A DNA stretch of 64,000 bases from RYN-230 sp963837335 (GCA_963837335.1 CAWINS010000002.1:110093-174092); one strand, 5' to 3'; positions 55,039-63,781 are shown, counted from the stretch's first letter. Program-made: numbers and translations. The notes: generated from the sequence alone by a model not told the origin.

Positions 55039-55628
55039 ACGACGACCCTACTGGGCATTCCCTAGCCCCCAGGGGCTCCCACCCCAGGGGCTTCCGCCAC
55101 CGGGCTCGCTGCCCGCGGCCCTGCCCCCCGGACCCGGCCCCGGCCCGGCCGGTAAACGCCGGTTCAGGCCGATGGACCCGGTTCATAGCATTAAAGATAC
55201 TTTAATCGGCCTAACCCTTAGCCAGATGCCTATGGGGGACGGTGACATAAGTAAGTAGCCCGTGTTTACCAGTTGCTTTAAATGGCTACTGATAAAGATC
55301 GAGAATACTTTGGGGGAAGTCAACGTACGGCAAGCCTCATTTTTATAGGCGCCGGCCAGCCTCCGGAGACAGTGAATACGCGCACAGGGGGTGACCGCGA
55401 TATTCGCGATAAGGCTGGCCCGGCCAGCCTGGCTCATGGCTTAGCAACTCTCACTCTGCCCGGGCACAAAGCCTTCCGGGTTCCCGGAGCCAGATATTCA
55501 AGCGCCCCGCGTGCGTGATGGTCGCCTCAGGCGACGCCGACGCCCTGAACCTGCGTCACATCCGCCGCCGCCGCGGCCACCTTTTCCTCGTGGTCGTTAT
55601 GTGCCCAGGGGCGGAAGACGAGCGCGCC
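55039..55628. other. Long A/T-richer leader region before the lytic transglycosylase gene
   Basis: The stretch 55180-55360 is markedly A/T-rich for this genome. It contains ATTAAAG-ATA-CTTTAAT (55190-55206), a perfect 7-base-arm palindrome, and further on GGCTGGCC-c-GGCCAGCC (55413-55429), a GC hairpin. Frames reaching back to 55183 (-), 55282 (+) and 55518 (+) lack coding character. Leaders of wall-hydrolase genes in actinomycetes often carry a c-di-AMP (ydaO) riboswitch; I looked for its conserved blocks and did not find them. Confidence 0.4.
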
Positions 55629-56448
55629 GTGACGCGCCCGAACCGAAGGCGCCCTTTGTCAGCGAAGAGAACTCTCAATCAGGTACCAGCCAAGACCGCC
55701 CTGGTGTTGACCGGCTCGGCCATCGCCCTGGCCAGCTATCTCGGGGCATCATCTAACGACGCCGGCCATGATGGCCGCGGAGCACAGCACACCGGCCTGG
55801 CTGCCGCGCTCACCGCCAGCCATCTGGCCCAGGCCACCGGCACCATCAACGCCGGGGCCAGCGGCCTCGGGACCGGCCTGGAATCCAGCGGCACCGGCGG
55901 CACCAGCGGGTCGGCGCCCATCACCCTGGCGGCGTACGGGACCACCCACAAACACCCGCGGCCCCCGCTTCGGTACCCAGAGCACCATCAAAAGCGCTAT
56001 CCCAAGCGCCACCCGAAACACCCAGAGAAGCACCACGCGGTGAAGCTCACCACGCGAAGAGCGAAGAAGCACCCGGCCCGCAGGCACCCGGCCCGCAGGC
56101 ACCTGGGCCGCAGGCACCTGGGCCGCAGGCACCTGGGCCGGCTGCACGGCAACCCGTGGCAGATCGCCGGCTCGCTGATGCCCGCTTACCACTGGACCAG
56201 CTGGCAATTCCACTACCTGAACCTGCTGTGGATGCGCGAGAGCGGCTGGAACCGTTTTGCCTATAATCACAGCTCGGGTGCGTACGGCATTCCGCAGGCC
56301 GTGCCCGGGGACAAGATGGCCGACCGCCGGGCCCGACTGGCGGACCAGTGCGCGCACCCAGATCATCTGGGGCATGGGGTACATCCGGTCACGTTACGGA
56401 AATCCGTGGAATGCGTGGCAGCACGAGCTGCGGTATGGCTGGTATTAA
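55629..56448 (+). CDS. Secreted lytic transglycosylase with basic repeat linker (one frameshift)
   Basis: From the GTG at 55629 (VTRPNRRRPLSAKRTLNQVP) a signal segment KTALVLTGSAIALASYLGAS leads into a Gly/Ser/Thr region, then a His/Arg/Lys/Pro-rich linker of tandem repeats, then an SLT-like domain: WQIAGSLMP, NLLWMRESGWNRFAYNHSSG (catalytic Glu in RESGWN) and AYGIPQAVPGDKM. After one extra base near 56320 the end reads AGPDWRTSARTQIIWGMGYI and NPWNAWQHELRYGWY, the family C-terminus. Corrected length is about 272. The enzyme should cleave the glycan of peptidoglycan outside the cell; the basic linker would bind wall polymers. An in-frame ATG at 55518 is an alternative start. Confidence 0.8.
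56080..56145 (+). repeat. Tandem repeat encoding the basic linker
   Basis: Units of 15 bases with the core CCGCAGGCACC repeat five times, encoding R-R-H-P-A and R-R-H-L-G blocks in the linker of the transglycosylase. Confidence 0.75.
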
Positions 56449-56458
56449 CCGCACTGCC

Positions 56459-57619
56459 TCAGAACCGGGACATCAGGGACAGCGCCATCCCGACCGGCCG
56501 GCGCTCGACCAGGGCCGCGAACGGCAGTTCGCTGCGGCAGAACCGGGCAAAGGCATGCCAGCCTTTCGGCGACGAGAGGCCGGTGTGGAAGGCGCCCGGG
56601 TGCCGGGTGAACGCGGTCAGCAGACGGCGCCCGGCATCCATCTCGGGCACCAGCGCCTGCCCGACCGCGGCCGGGTAGGCGTCCAGCGCCTGGTCCAGGC
56701 GCCCGGGATCCGGGGCGGCGGCCGCCTCCGCGGCGGCCGCCCCGGCCAGCGTCCCGGAGCGGAGCGCGAAGCTGATCCCTTCCCGGGTCCAGGGCTCGAG
56801 CAGGCCCGCCGCGTCGCCCGCGACCAGCACGCGCCCCCGGCGCAGCGGCGAGTCGTCCGCCCGGCAGTGGGTGAGATGGCCCGAATCGCGGGCCGCGGGG
56901 TAACCCGCCAGCCCCAGCCGGCCGGTGAAGTCCCGCAGGTAACGCCGGGTCTGCTCGCCCTGGCCCCGGGCGGCGATAACCCCGACGGTGAGCACGTCCC
57001 CCTTGGGGAAGACCCAGCCGTACGAACCGGGCATCGGCCCCCAGTCCAGCATCACCCGGGCCCGCCACTGCGCCGCGACCGGCGGCGGCACCGGGATCTC
57101 CAGTTCCAGCCCGAGATCGACTTGCTGGAACCGGACCCCTACGTACCGGGAGGTGACTCCGGACGAGCCATCGGCGCCGACCAGCACCCGGGCCCGGACA
57201 CTCGTCCCGTCCGCCAGCCGGGCCCAGGCCAGCCCGCCGTCCTCGCCGATCCCCCGCACCGTGGCCCGCTGCCGCATCGTGACGCCCGCGTCGGCGGCGG
57301 CTTTGCGCAGGGCGTCGTCGAAGTCTTCCCGGGACACCATGGACAGCAGCGGCGCATCGGCGTGGCGGGTGAACTCACGCCGCCCGTTCAGGGTGGCGGT
57401 GATGGCGTGGATGCGGTCCCGGGCGGGCACCTGCATGTGCCGGGCCGCCACCGTGAGCGAGGTCCCGATCAGGCCGCCGCCGCAGGTCTTGTACCGGGGA
57501 TGCTCAGCCCGCTCGATCACGACCGTCCGCGCCCCGGCTCCCGCCGCGGCCAGGGCGGCGGTCAGGCCGGCCGGTCCCGCGCCCACCACCGCGACGTCCC
57601 ATTCCGCCAGTTCCGCCAC
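56459..57619 (-). CDS. Geranylgeranyl reductase-family FAD-dependent oxidoreductase
   Basis: A 386-residue flavoprotein. WDVAVVGAGPAGLTAALAAA is the dinucleotide-binding motif, IERAEHPRYKTCGGGLIG the family substrate-pocket motif with its conserved Cys, VRARVLVGADGSSGVTSRYV the DG motif and GRVLVAGDAAGLLEPWTREG the FAD-ribityl GD motif. Enzymes of this family reduce prenyl double bonds (geranylgeranyl lipids, menaquinone side chains). The GTG at 57619 starts four codons before the FAD motif, as usual; upstream sequence in frame is low complexity. It ends 10 bases from the convergent transglycosylase gene. Confidence 0.9.
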   Translation of the reverse strand: MAELAEWDVAVVGAGPAGLTAALAAAGAGARTVVIERAEHPRYKTCGGGLIGTSLTVAARHMQVPARDRIHAITATLNGRREFTRHADAPLLSMVSREDFDDALRKAAADAGVTMRQRATVRGIGEDGGLAWARLADGTSVRARVLVGADGSSGVTSRYVGVRFQQVDLGLELEIPVPPPVAAQWRARVMLDWGPMPGSYGWVFPKGDVLTVGVIAARGQGEQTRRYLRDFTGRLGLAGYPAARDSGHLTHCRADDSPLRRGRVLVAGDAAGLLEPWTREGISFALRSGTLAGAAAAEAAAAPDPGRLDQALDAYPAAVGQALVPEMDAGRRLLTAFTRHPGAFHTGLSSPKGWHAFARFCRSELPFAALVERRPVGMALSLMSRF

Positions 57620-57733
57620 CCTGGCAGGGTAACGGAGGGGACGAGGCGAGCTGTGATCGCGCGGCCGGGCGGGGGTGCGCGGCGGGGCGGAATTTCGTTG
57701 CGGCTGCTTTTGCGGGGTAGCAGGATGTGCCGG

Positions 57734-58263
57734 ATGACGACATGGACCGCACCGCGACGTGCCGCGCGCCGATCCGCCCATGGTCGCCGGCGAACGGGAG
57801 TCGCTGGACGGATGGCTGGACTACCACCGCAGCACGCTGCTGACGAAATGCCAGGGGCTGACCGGCGAGCAGCTCGCCCGCCGGGCCGTACCGCCGTCCA
57901 CGCTGTCCCTGCTCGGGCTGGTCCGGCACCTGGCCGAGGTGGAGCGAGCCTGGTTCCGGCGGCGCGCCGCGGGCGAGACCGGGCTGGGCTACCTGTACTG
58001 CCAGCGACGAGTACCCGGACGGGGAATTCGACCTGGCCGTCGCGGACGGCGCCGAGGCCGATTTCGCGGCGTTTACCCGGGAATGCGAGCTGGCCCGGGC
58101 GGCGGCCGCCGGCCGGTCCCTGGACCAGACGTTCGTGCACGAGCACGACGGCAACACCTACGACCTGCGCTGGGTCTACGTGCACATGATCGAGGAGTAC
58201 GCCCGGCACAACGGGCACGCCGACATTCTCCGCGAGCAGATCGACGGCGTGACCGAGGACTGA
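57734..58263 (+). CDS. DinB/DUF664 family protein (two frameshifts)
   Basis: Corrected, this is a four-helix DinB-like protein of about 175 residues: MTTWTAP, then ADPPMVAGERESLDGWLDYH, STLLTKCQGLTGEQLARRAV, SLLGLVRHLAEVERAWFRRR, and after a shift near 58005 DEYPDGEFDLAVADGAEADF and WVYVHMIEEYARHNGHADIL with the terminal metal-binding histidines (HM, HNGH). The first shift is near 57757, the second where YCQR should continue as a Ser/Asp loop. DUF664 members are metal-dependent and often linked to thiol (mycothiol) transfer; the substrate is unknown. It is divergent from the geranylgeranyl reductase gene. Confidence 0.75.
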
Positions 58264-58281
58264 CCGGGCCGGTGGCCCGGG

Positions 58282-58767
58282 CTAGCCGATCCGGGGCACG
58301 GCCTGCAGCGGCCTCGGGACGGCGGGCGGGAGGGGCCGGGCGGGTGAGGGATCCCAGTACTGGTGGGTCTGGCTCATCAGCGGCGAGGAGATCATGAAGT
58401 CCGCGGTCGCCCGGTTGCACGCGACCGGGATGTTGCACACGACCGCCACCCGGAGCAGCGCCTTGACGTCGGGGTCATGCGGGTGCGGCTCCAGCGGATC
58501 CCAGAAGAAGACGAGCAGGTCGATCTCGCCTTCGGCGATGCGCGCGCCGATCTGCTGATCGCCGCCGAACGGCCCGCTGCGGAAGCAGGTGACCGGCAGG
58601 CCGAGCTGGTCCTGCAGCAGGCGCCCCGTGGTCGCGGTCGCGAAGAGCTGATGGTCGCCGAGCAGCGGCAGGTTGTACTCCGCCCACTCGAGCATGTCCT
58701 GCTTCTTGTTGTCGTGGGCGATGAGGGCGATCCGCCGCCCGGTACGCGTGGGCAGGTCAGTAGCCAC
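58282..58767 (-). CDS. mgsA: Methylglyoxal synthase
   Basis: A 161-residue enzyme that converts dihydroxyacetone phosphate to methylglyoxal and phosphate, a bypass of lower glycolysis. The family blocks are all present: RRIALIAHDNKKQDMLEWA, LFATATTGRLLQDQLGL, SGPFGGDQQIGARIAEGEID, LVFFWDPLEPHPHDPDVKAL (with the catalytic Asp region) and NIPVACNRATADFMISS. The GTG at 58767 has GAGGA about 8 bases upstream and begins nine codons before the first conserved strand; an ATG at 58800 is possible. A Pro-rich C-terminal tail of about 20 residues is longer than in E. coli. Confidence 0.95.
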   Translation of the reverse strand: MATDLPTRTGRRIALIAHDNKKQDMLEWAEYNLPLLGDHQLFATATTGRLLQDQLGLPVTCFRSGPFGGDQQIGARIAEGEIDLLVFFWDPLEPHPHDPDVKALLRVAVVCNIPVACNRATADFMISSPLMSQTHQYWDPSPARPLPPAVPRPLQAVPRIG

Positions 58768-58941
58768 AGAAAGGTCCTCTCGAAGTCTGGCGTGCGTCAT
58801 CAGCTGGCTCGTGGCCGCTTCGTCGCGCCCGGCCGGTGGCCCGGGCAAGATCAGGCCCCGGCTCTCCGCGGCCCGGTGGCGCACATCATGGTGGCGCCCT
58901 CATCGCCGAGCGGGCCGCTCCGGCTTGCTAGGTGTAACCCC

Positions 58942-58997
58942 GGCCGGCCTGGATGTCATCCCAGGGGCGGGCCCCGGATGTCATCCCGGGCCGGCCG
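58942..58997. terminator. Double palindrome after the DUF2461 gene
   Basis: GGATGTCATCC occurs twice (58951-58961 and 58976-58986), each an 11-base palindrome, and both are enclosed by GGCCGGCC repeats (58942 and 58989). It adjoins the stop of the minus-strand DUF2461 gene; terminator or dispersed repeat. Confidence 0.45.
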
Positions 58998-59639
58998 CTA
59001 CCGGGTCTCGTGGGCCGCGGGAGCGCCCACGTACGTGTCGAGCCAGCTGCTCAGCGGCCGGGTGGTGCGCAGGAAACCGGCCACCCGGTCCCGGGCCGCC
59101 GCGGTCTCCAGCCAGGGCTCGACCGGCCACTGCTGCCAGGCGACGATCCCCTTGTAACGCAGCAGCCCGATCCGCGGGTGATCCGCCGGGTAGCCCCGCG
59201 GGGCGGTCTTCAGCGTGCCGCGGGCCGAGACGCCGATGCCCTGCCGCTCGATCCCGGCGATCACCCGCTCCAGCTCGGGGCCAGCCTGCTCGCTGAGGAC
59301 CGCCTGGCGGTAGCGGCCGAGCTGGATGGGCGACATCCCGTACATGCCGTCCCCGGCGGCCAGCCCCGCCGCGGACAGCTGGACGTAGCCCGTGCCGATC
59401 AGGGCGCCGATGTGCGTCTTGTACGGGGACTTGTCCGGGCTGAACCGGACGTCCCGGTAGGGGCGGAAGATCTTCCCCTCGCCGAACTCCGCGGCCAGCT
59501 CCTCGACCAGTTCGGTCATCGGGCGGAGCACCTTGTCCTCATAGACCGCCTTGTGCTCGGTCCAGTAGGCCTTGGAGTTGTCGGCCGCGAGGCCCTCGTA
59601 GAAATCCAGGGCTTCTTCCGGCCACCCCTCGAACGGCAT
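58998..59639 (-). CDS. DUF2461 (TIGR02453) family protein
   Basis: A 213-residue cytoplasmic protein with the family landmarks FEGWPEEALDFYEGLAADNS at the start, FRPYRDVRFSPDKSPYKTHI, and APRGYPADHPRIGLLRYKGI. The function of the family is unknown. The ATG at 59639 is the conserved start; longer versions add only Gly/Arg low complexity. It is preceded by the divergent ABC transporter genes. Confidence 0.88.
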   Translation of the reverse strand: MPFEGWPEEALDFYEGLAADNSKAYWTEHKAVYEDKVLRPMTELVEELAAEFGEGKIFRPYRDVRFSPDKSPYKTHIGALIGTGYVQLSAAGLAAGDGMYGMSPIQLGRYRQAVLSEQAGPELERVIAGIERQGIGVSARGTLKTAPRGYPADHPRIGLLRYKGIVAWQQWPVEPWLETAAARDRVAGFLRTTRPLSSWLDTYVGAPAAHETR

Positions 59640-59751
59640 CCCCCGGCCCCTCCCCGTCCGCGCTCCGACCTGCCCGCCCACTCCCACGTATCCCTTACGC
59701 CAGGCGGGCGCCGGCCCTCACGATAGCCCGGCGTACCCCCGGGCCGCGGCA

Positions 59752-59769
59752 CCATGACAGTTGTCATGG
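59752..59769. promoter_or_regulatory. Operator-like palindrome before the ABC exporter genes
   Basis: CCATGACA-GT-TGTCATGG, perfect 8-base arms, 56 bases upstream of the ABC ATPase ATG; a partial copy GGTGACAGCT follows at 59775. No regulator gene lies next to it, so the protein that binds is unknown. Confidence 0.5.
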
Positions 59770-59825
59770 GCGCGAGGTGACAGCTAACGGTGGGAGGCAC
59801 GCCGGACCACTGCCACGATGGGCCC

Positions 59826-60788
59826 ATGACGCTAACGAACATGGCAGACGAACGGGGGCGCCGGCCGGCCGGGGGGAGCCAGCCGGCCGCGGTCGCCCTG
59901 CGCGGGGTGCGCAAGAACTTCGGCGCGGTCCAGGCGGTCAAGGACATCGACCTGGATATCTCGTCGGGGGAAATTGTCGCGTTCCTCGGGCCCAACGGCG
60001 CGGGGAAGACCTCGACCATCGACATCATCCTGGGGCTGTCCCAGCCCACCGCGGGCACGGCGGAAGTGTTCGGGATGCAGCCGCGGCAGGCCATCACGCG
60101 CGGGCTCGTCTCCGCCGTGTTGCAGACCGGCGGCCTGCTCAAGGACTTCACCGTGCGGGAGACCGCGGAGTACACCGCGAGCTTGTTCGTCCGGCCGAGG
60201 CCGGTCGACGAGGCGCTGGACCGGGCCGGCATCACCGGCATCGGCGATCGCCGGGTGGGCAAGTGCTCCGGCGGTGAGCAGCAGCGGCTGCGCTTCGCCA
60301 TGGCCCTGCTGTCCGACCCGGAACTGCTGATCCTGGACGAGCCGACCACGGGCATGGACGTCGAGGGACGGCGCGGCTTCTGGGGAGCGATCCGGCAGGA
60401 CACGGCCCGGGGCCGGACCGTGCTCTTCGCCACGCACTACCTGGAAGAGGCCGACGCCTACGCGGACCGGATCATCTTGCTGCGGCACGGCCAGATCGTC
60501 GCGGACGGCACCTCGTCCGAGGTCAAGGCGATGGCCGCCGGGCGGACGGTCCGGGCCACGCTGGCCGGCGCCGACCCGGTCGCGCTGAGCGCGATCCCCG
60601 GCGCGGACAACGTCGAGGTGCGCGGCGACACGGTGCTGGTCCACTCCACCGACAGCGACGCGGTGGCCAGGTACCTGCTGACCAAGACCCCGGCCCGGGA
60701 CCTGGAGATCAACACCCGGGGCCTGGAGGACGCATTCATCGCCCTGACCAGCGACGACAATGACACTTCCGCAGGAGGATCCCGATGA
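59826..60788 (+). CDS. Drug-type ABC transporter ATP-binding protein
   Basis: A 320-residue ATPase of the daunorubicin/CcmA-like class: Walker A FLGPNGAGKTSTIDIILG, Q-loop SAVLQTGGLLKDFTV, signature VGKCSGGEQQRLRFAMAL, Walker B LLILDEPTTGMDV and switch FATHYLEEADAYADR. The C-terminal part is the usual regulatory extension. It overlaps the permease gene by 4 bases; together they make a homodimeric exporter (two of each). In many actinomycetes such pairs are followed by a two-component system that senses membrane state, but here the next gene is convergent. Confidence 0.93.
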   Translation: MTLTNMADERGRRPAGGSQPAAVALRGVRKNFGAVQAVKDIDLDISSGEIVAFLGPNGAGKTSTIDIILGLSQPTAGTAEVFGMQPRQAITRGLVSAVLQTGGLLKDFTVRETAEYTASLFVRPRPVDEALDRAGITGIGDRRVGKCSGGEQQRLRFAMALLSDPELLILDEPTTGMDVEGRRGFWGAIRQDTARGRTVLFATHYLEEADAYADRIILLRHGQIVADGTSSEVKAMAAGRTVRATLAGADPVALSAIPGADNVEVRGDTVLVHSTDSDAVARYLLTKTPARDLEINTRGLEDAFIALTSDDNDTSAGGSR

Positions 60789-61594
60789 CTACCCAGTCAG
60801 TTCCGGCGCCCGCCGCCTTGACCAGGGAAGCGCCGAGCCTGGGCGGCTTTAACGTGACCGTGCTCAGGCTGGAGATCCGCCGCCTGCTGCGCAACCGGCG
60901 CACGGTCATCTTCGCGCTGATCTTCCCGGTCGTGTTCTTCCTGGCCTTCGGGCTGAACAGCGCCTACGCCAACGAGTCCGCCGGCCCTGGCAGCCATGGC
61001 AACGTGTCGGCGTTCGTCATGATCAGCATGGCCCTGTACGGGGCGGTCCTGGCCACCACCAGCGGCGGGGCGATGGTCTCGATCGAGCGGGCCGCGGGCT
61101 GGAGCCGCCAGCTCCGGCTGACCCCCCTCTCCCCCGTGGCGTACATCGTGATCAAGATGCTCACCGCGATGGTCCTCAGTCTCGCGTCGGTCGTCGTGGT
61201 CTTCGCCGTGGGCGGACTGACGGGCAAGCCCTCGATGCCGATGTACCTGTGGATCGTCAGCGCGGCCAGCGTCTGGATCGGCTCGCTGGTCTTCGCCGCC
61301 TTCGGCCTGTTCATGGGCTACCTGCTGCCGACGGAGAACGTCATGCAGTTCCTGGGCCTCGGGCTGGCCCTGCTGTCCTTCGCCGGCGGCCTGTTCATCC
61401 CGCTGAGCCAGTTCCCGCAGATCCTGCAGGACATCGCCCAGTGGACGCCGCTCTACGGGCTCAACCAGCTGGTGCACGCGCCGATGCTCGGCGTCGGCGT
61501 CCAGTGGGCCTGGGCAGTCAACGCCGTGGCCTGGCTGGTCATCTTCGCCGGGGGCGCGGTCTGGCGGTTCCGCAAGGACACCGCCCGGGTCTGA
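60785..61594 (+). CDS. ABC-2 type permease
   Basis: A 269-residue membrane protein with six helices: IFALIFPVVFFLAFGLNSAY, VSAFVMISMALYGAVLATTS, the conserved ERAAGWSRQLRLTPLSPVAY loop between helices 2 and 3, then MVLSLASVVVVFAVGG and GLGLALLSFAGGLFIPLSQF near the end. It is the membrane partner of the upstream ATPase. AGGAGGATCCCG lies before its ATG. Confidence 0.92.
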   Translation: MTTQSVPAPAALTREAPSLGGFNVTVLRLEIRRLLRNRRTVIFALIFPVVFFLAFGLNSAYANESAGPGSHGNVSAFVMISMALYGAVLATTSGGAMVSIERAAGWSRQLRLTPLSPVAYIVIKMLTAMVLSLASVVVVFAVGGLTGKPSMPMYLWIVSAASVWIGSLVFAAFGLFMGYLLPTENVMQFLGLGLALLSFAGGLFIPLSQFPQILQDIAQWTPLYGLNQLVHAPMLGVGVQWAWAVNAVAWLVIFAGGAVWRFRKDTARV

Positions 61595-61632
61595 CCGGGC
61601 CCCAGGTGCCGGCCATGGGTGCCGGCATGGAA

Positions 61633-61678
61633 CCGCCCGCGGGCCGCCGCAGTTCGTTCTGCACCGGCCCGCGGGCGG
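61633..61678. terminator. Bidirectional terminator between convergent genes
   Basis: CCGCCCGCGGGCCG (61633-61646) and CGGCCCGCGGGCGG (61665-61678) form a perfect 14-base stem; the loop holds a second small hairpin GCAG-ttcgtt-CTGC. It lies between the stops of the ABC permease and the acyltransferase. Confidence 0.8.
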
Positions 61679-61699
61679 GCTTGGTTGCGGGGGCTTGAT

Positions 61700-63781
61700 C
61701 TAGCTGACGACGCACCCCGTGCTCGGGCCGGTCTTCGGGAACGCCCGGGCCAGGGCCTGGGCAATCAGGCGGGCGCGGGCCGCGTAGCCGGCCGAGGTGA
61801 AGTGGATGCCGTCGGAGATGTACCACTTGGTCTTGGCCAGGGCCGCCCAGTTGAAGACCCGCATGTTCGGGTACTTGGCACAGGCCTTGAGCAGCGTGTT
61901 GTCCCAGGTCACCATGTTGGATTCGGAATAAGGACCGCCGGCCAGCAGCGACCGGAGGTTGACCCACATCACCGGCTGCCCGTGCGCGGCCGCCATCATC
62001 CGCTGAATCCGGGTCATCAGGCCCACGTTGGAGCCCACCGCCACGTCTGCGGTGTCGTTGGTGCCGAGCGCGATCACCCAGCAGCCGCGGAACCCGCTCC
62101 GGTAGATGGCCTGCGCGGCGTCGTACCCGTTGACCTGGCCGGGCAGGACCTCGACCACGGAGCGGGCCCCGGAGATGTCCCACCGGACGCTGCCGACCCC
62201 CACGTCGTGGTACTGCGCGGCTATCCGCTTCGCCGGGTTGGGCAGGTACTCCCGAGAGACCAGGCCGTCCGAGGTGGAGTCGCCGATGTGCGTCACCGAC
62301 TGGCAGGAGGTGCGGAGCGAGGCCGCCGGAACCGGCGCGCCGCCGGCCGAGCCCGCCAGGGCGCTTCCGGAGCCCTTCGCGGAACCGCCCGCGCTCGACC
62401 CGCCTTTCGCGGCCCCGCCTGCGCTGGTCCCGCTCGTGCTGGTTCCGCCCGTGCTGGACCCGCTCGTGCCCGAGCCGCCCTGGCCCGCACCGCCAGGCGG
62501 TGGCAGGACCGAGCCCGCGGCCAGGGTGCCGGTGGCCGCGTTGCTGGCGGCGGGCGCGCGCACCGCACCGCTCAGTCCCGCGCAGGCCAGGGCGACCACC
62601 ATGGCCCCGCCGGTGACCGCGGCCCAGCTGCCGACCCCGGCCCACTGCGGCTGCCAGGCCGTCCGCGACCGCATCCGCTTCCAGGCCCGCTCCAGCGCGC
62701 CCCGCCGGATTGGCTCCTCAACGAAACGCCACGACATCGCGGCAATCCCGACGCTGGCCCCCACCTGAAGTGCGGCCCGGGGCAGATTCTCGGTGGAATT
62801 GGCCGGGGAAGTCAGGATGATCACCGGGTAATGCCACAGATAGATGCCGTAGGAACGGACACCGATCCAGCGCAGCGGCTTCCAGCCCAGGACCACGCCG
62901 ACCAGGCTGCCGGGGCAAGCGACCGCAGCCACCACCCCGGCCGTGGCCACCGAGAGCAGCACCAGCCCGCCCTGGTAGGTGAACGCCGAGTACTGGCCCA
63001 CCCGCCAGATCATCAGGCCGATCACGGCCAGCCCGGCGAGCCCGGCCCCGTCCAGCACGACCCGGCTCCACAGCGCGGTCCGGGCGGTACGGCGACTGGG
63101 CCAGACCATGGCCAGCGCCGCCCCGACCAGCAGGCCGCAGGCGCGGGTGTCGGAGCCCTCGTAGATCCTCGTCGGATCGTAGCCGGGGTGATAGAACACG
63201 AGCATCGCCACGGCTGACGCGGCGGCCAGTACCAGGGTCGGCAGCACCAGCCAGCGCACCGCGCCGGGCCGCCGGCCGCGCAGGAAGTACACGCCGAGCA
63301 GCAGCACCCAGGGCCAGACCAGGTAGAACTGCTCCTCCACGGCCAGCGACCAGAGGTGGTCGAATGGCCCGGGCGGCGCGAATCTCGCGAAGTAGGAGTT
63401 GTGCGTATAGATGTAGAACCAGTTGCTCGAATAGGTCGCGGCGGCGGCCACGGCTCCCCGCAGGCTGGCTAGCCGGGAGGGGCTCACGATCGTGACCCAC
63501 GCGGTCACCACGGCCAGCATCACGAACAGGGCCGGGAGCAGCCGCCGGGCCCGCCGGAGCCAGAAGTCGCCCAGGTTCAGCCCGCCCGATCGGGCCCACT
63601 GGCCCAGCAGCAGGTCGGTGATGAGGTAACCGCTGAGCGTGAAGAAGACGCCCACACCCAGCAGGCCCCCGGGCGCCCAGCCGAGTTGCTCGTGATAGGC
63701 GATGACAGCGAGCACCGCCAGCGCGCGCAGCCCATCGAGTCCGGGCATGTAGCGCTGGCCGGAGCGGACTGGTTCCGGCAT
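61700..63781 (-). CDS. OafA-like acyltransferase with SGNH domain
   Basis: A 693-residue membrane O-acyltransferase. The N-terminal acyltransferase-3 domain (about residues 10-390, ten helices) has MPGLDGLRALAVLAVIAYHE with the catalytic His, GVGVFFTLSGYLITDLLLGQ, DHLWSLAVEEQFYLVWPWVL and SYGIYLWHYPVIIL. After a single helix comes a Gly/Ser/Thr repeat linker (GGTSTSGTSAGGAAKGGSSA) and an extracytoplasmic SGNH domain with SVTHIGDSTSDGL (nucleophile Ser) and ISDGIHFTSAGYAARA (Asp/His). Such enzymes O-acetylate cell-surface polysaccharides or peptidoglycan. GGGGAAAGC precedes the ATG at 63781; an ATG at 63877 lacks a ribosome site. Confidence 0.9.
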   Translation of the reverse strand: MPEPVRSGQRYMPGLDGLRALAVLAVIAYHEQLGWAPGGLLGVGVFFTLSGYLITDLLLGQWARSGGLNLGDFWLRRARRLLPALFVMLAVVTAWVTIVSPSRLASLRGAVAAAATYSSNWFYIYTHNSYFARFAPPGPFDHLWSLAVEEQFYLVWPWVLLLGVYFLRGRRPGAVRWLVLPTLVLAAASAVAMLVFYHPGYDPTRIYEGSDTRACGLLVGAALAMVWPSRRTARTALWSRVVLDGAGLAGLAVIGLMIWRVGQYSAFTYQGGLVLLSVATAGVVAAVACPGSLVGVVLGWKPLRWIGVRSYGIYLWHYPVIILTSPANSTENLPRAALQVGASVGIAAMSWRFVEEPIRRGALERAWKRMRSRTAWQPQWAGVGSWAAVTGGAMVVALACAGLSGAVRAPAASNAATGTLAAGSVLPPPGGAGQGGSGTSGSSTGGTSTSGTSAGGAAKGGSSAGGSAKGSGSALAGSAGGAPVPAASLRTSCQSVTHIGDSTSDGLVSREYLPNPAKRIAAQYHDVGVGSVRWDISGARSVVEVLPGQVNGYDAAQAIYRSGFRGCWVIALGTNDTADVAVGSNVGLMTRIQRMMAAAHGQPVMWVNLRSLLAGGPYSESNMVTWDNTLLKACAKYPNMRVFNWAALAKTKWYISDGIHFTSAGYAARARLIAQALARAFPKTGPSTGCVVS

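Noticed and set aside
55039..55628. ydaO-type c-di-AMP riboswitch before the lytic transglycosylase
   Set aside because: The conserved blocks of that riboswitch class were looked for and not found.
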